Assembly (NCBI RefSeq): GCF_001458175.1
Contig: NZ_CYPW01000040.1
Coordinates: forward strand, 156,516-220,515
Length of the DNA stretch: 64,000 nucleotides
Direction of reading: 5' to 3'
Source of the DNA: Shimia marina
GTDB taxonomy: Bacteria > Pseudomonadota > Alphaproteobacteria > Rhodobacterales > Rhodobacteraceae
Made by a program: the position numbers and the translations under genes. Shown one piece after another: positions 63,630-64,000 of the stretch (position 1 is the first letter of the stretch; each line of letters begins with the position of its first letter). A model generated the notes under the pieces. That model saw only the letters and a list, made by a program, of their open reading frames with translations, was not told where the DNA came from and ran no database searches.

Positions 63630-64000
63630 GGCAATTGTCCTTTCAAAACCATCGGCAGGCCAGCGACCACAAGCACCGCAAGTTCGGCCTGCGCGGCGAG
63701 CGCCTGATTGAGGGTGCCTTGCAGGTTTCGGAACCGCCGGGCAAGGGCATTTTCCGGCACCACGTCGAGCCCCACTTCGTTTGAGACCACAACCACCCGT
63801 GCCGGGCAGGCGGCCAGCGCGGCCAGCAGATGCGCCTGTTCCGTGGCCAGATCGGTTTCAGCAAACATCTGATTGGACAACCACATGGTGGCACAATCCA
63901 GAAGCACCACCGCATCGGCGGGCAGATCTGCAAGCGTATCGGCTGCGCTCAGGGGGGCCTCGATGGTGTGCCAGTCCGGGCCGCGCTGGACCTTGTGTTT
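63626..64000 (-). CDS. cobU: Adenosylcobinamide kinase/guanylyltransferase, start cut by window edge
   Basis: Only the C-terminal 124 residues lie in the window; the frame is open to the right edge. The visible DWHTIEAPLS, VVLLDCATMWLSNQMF and VVVVSNEVGLDVVPEN blocks are typical of CobU/CobP, which phosphorylates adenosylcobinamide and attaches GMP. With the adjacent phosphatase it indicates late cobalamin assembly, relevant because Ecm depends on adenosylcobalamin. Confidence 0.88.
   Translation of the reverse strand, partial: KHKVQRGPDWHTIEAPLSAADTLADLPADAVVLLDCATMWLSNQMFAETDLATEQAHLLAALAACPARVVVVSNEVGLDVVPENALARRFRNLQGTLNQALAAQAELAVLVVAGLPMVLKGQLP

Overview
The window looks like chromosomal DNA of a marine alphaproteobacterium of the order Rhodobacterales (Roseobacter/Rhodobacter relatives). 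The evidence is the ethylmalonyl-CoA pathway set (ccr, ecm, mcl2, mch), an HvrA-type H-NS protein, a two-lipoyl-domain SucB, and family-typical neighbourhoods such as ftsEX beside a zinc-ribbon gene, LpoA-like/rsmI/yraN/gshB and glnD/murJ. The DNA is moderately GC-rich, with two visibly AT-richer genes (about 3.1-3.8 kb and 42.0-42.7 kb). I see no rRNA, tRNA, CRISPR array, integrase or transposase.

Layout. 0-3 kb: zinc-ribbon protein (cut by the left edge), divergent from ftsE-ftsX-plsC. 3.1-3.8 kb: a T7-lysozyme-like amidase. 3.8-16 kb, minus strand: the 2-oxoglutarate dehydrogenase and succinyl-CoA synthetase genes (sucC, lipoprotein, sucD, sucA, sucB, then a zinc-ribbon membrane protein, a MAPEG protein and lpdA), preceded by a lipoprotein gene and mdh. 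16-22 kb, plus strand: SHOCT lipoprotein, TauE-like transporter, mcl2, NnrU-like, DUF1737, mch, DUF4344 and DUF1194 proteins. 22-27 kb: sdhCDA, two extra genes, sdhB. 27-35 kb: a 53-residue protein, flavoprotein, DUF1989, HNH nuclease, outer-membrane barrel, esterase, deoD, H-NS-like protein. 35-40 kb: ecm, an acyltransferase and ccr. 40-50 kb: accessory genes with local duplications and repeats (orphan binding protein, hypotheticals, RecD-like helicase, SDR, GNAT, PhoX-like, VOC, hydrolase). 50-64 kb: trpS, rhomboid-like, DUF308, murJ, glnD, LpoA-like, rsmI, yraN, gshB, comM-like, GST, phosphatase and the start-truncated cobU.

Functionally, most of the first 40 kb serves central carbon metabolism. 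Crotonyl-CoA is carboxylated by Ccr, rearranged by the B12-dependent Ecm, hydrated by Mch, and malyl-CoA is hydrolysed by Mcl2 to malate, which Mdh oxidises. Succinyl-CoA, 2-oxoglutarate and succinate are handled by Suc and Sdh. A near-identical DNA dyad, two GTGATCAC palindromes two helical turns apart, lies upstream of both sucC and sdhC and is the best candidate here for a shared TCA-cycle control signal.

I did not find a clearly novel multi-gene system. The most interesting items are that shared dyad, a rhomboid-like protein lacking both catalytic residues, a glutathione transferase with a cysteine-rich tail, unexplained genes inserted inside the suc, sdh and mcl2-mch operons, and the repeat-flanked accessory genes at 41-43 kb. 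All functions are inferred by reading the sequence; no database search was possible.
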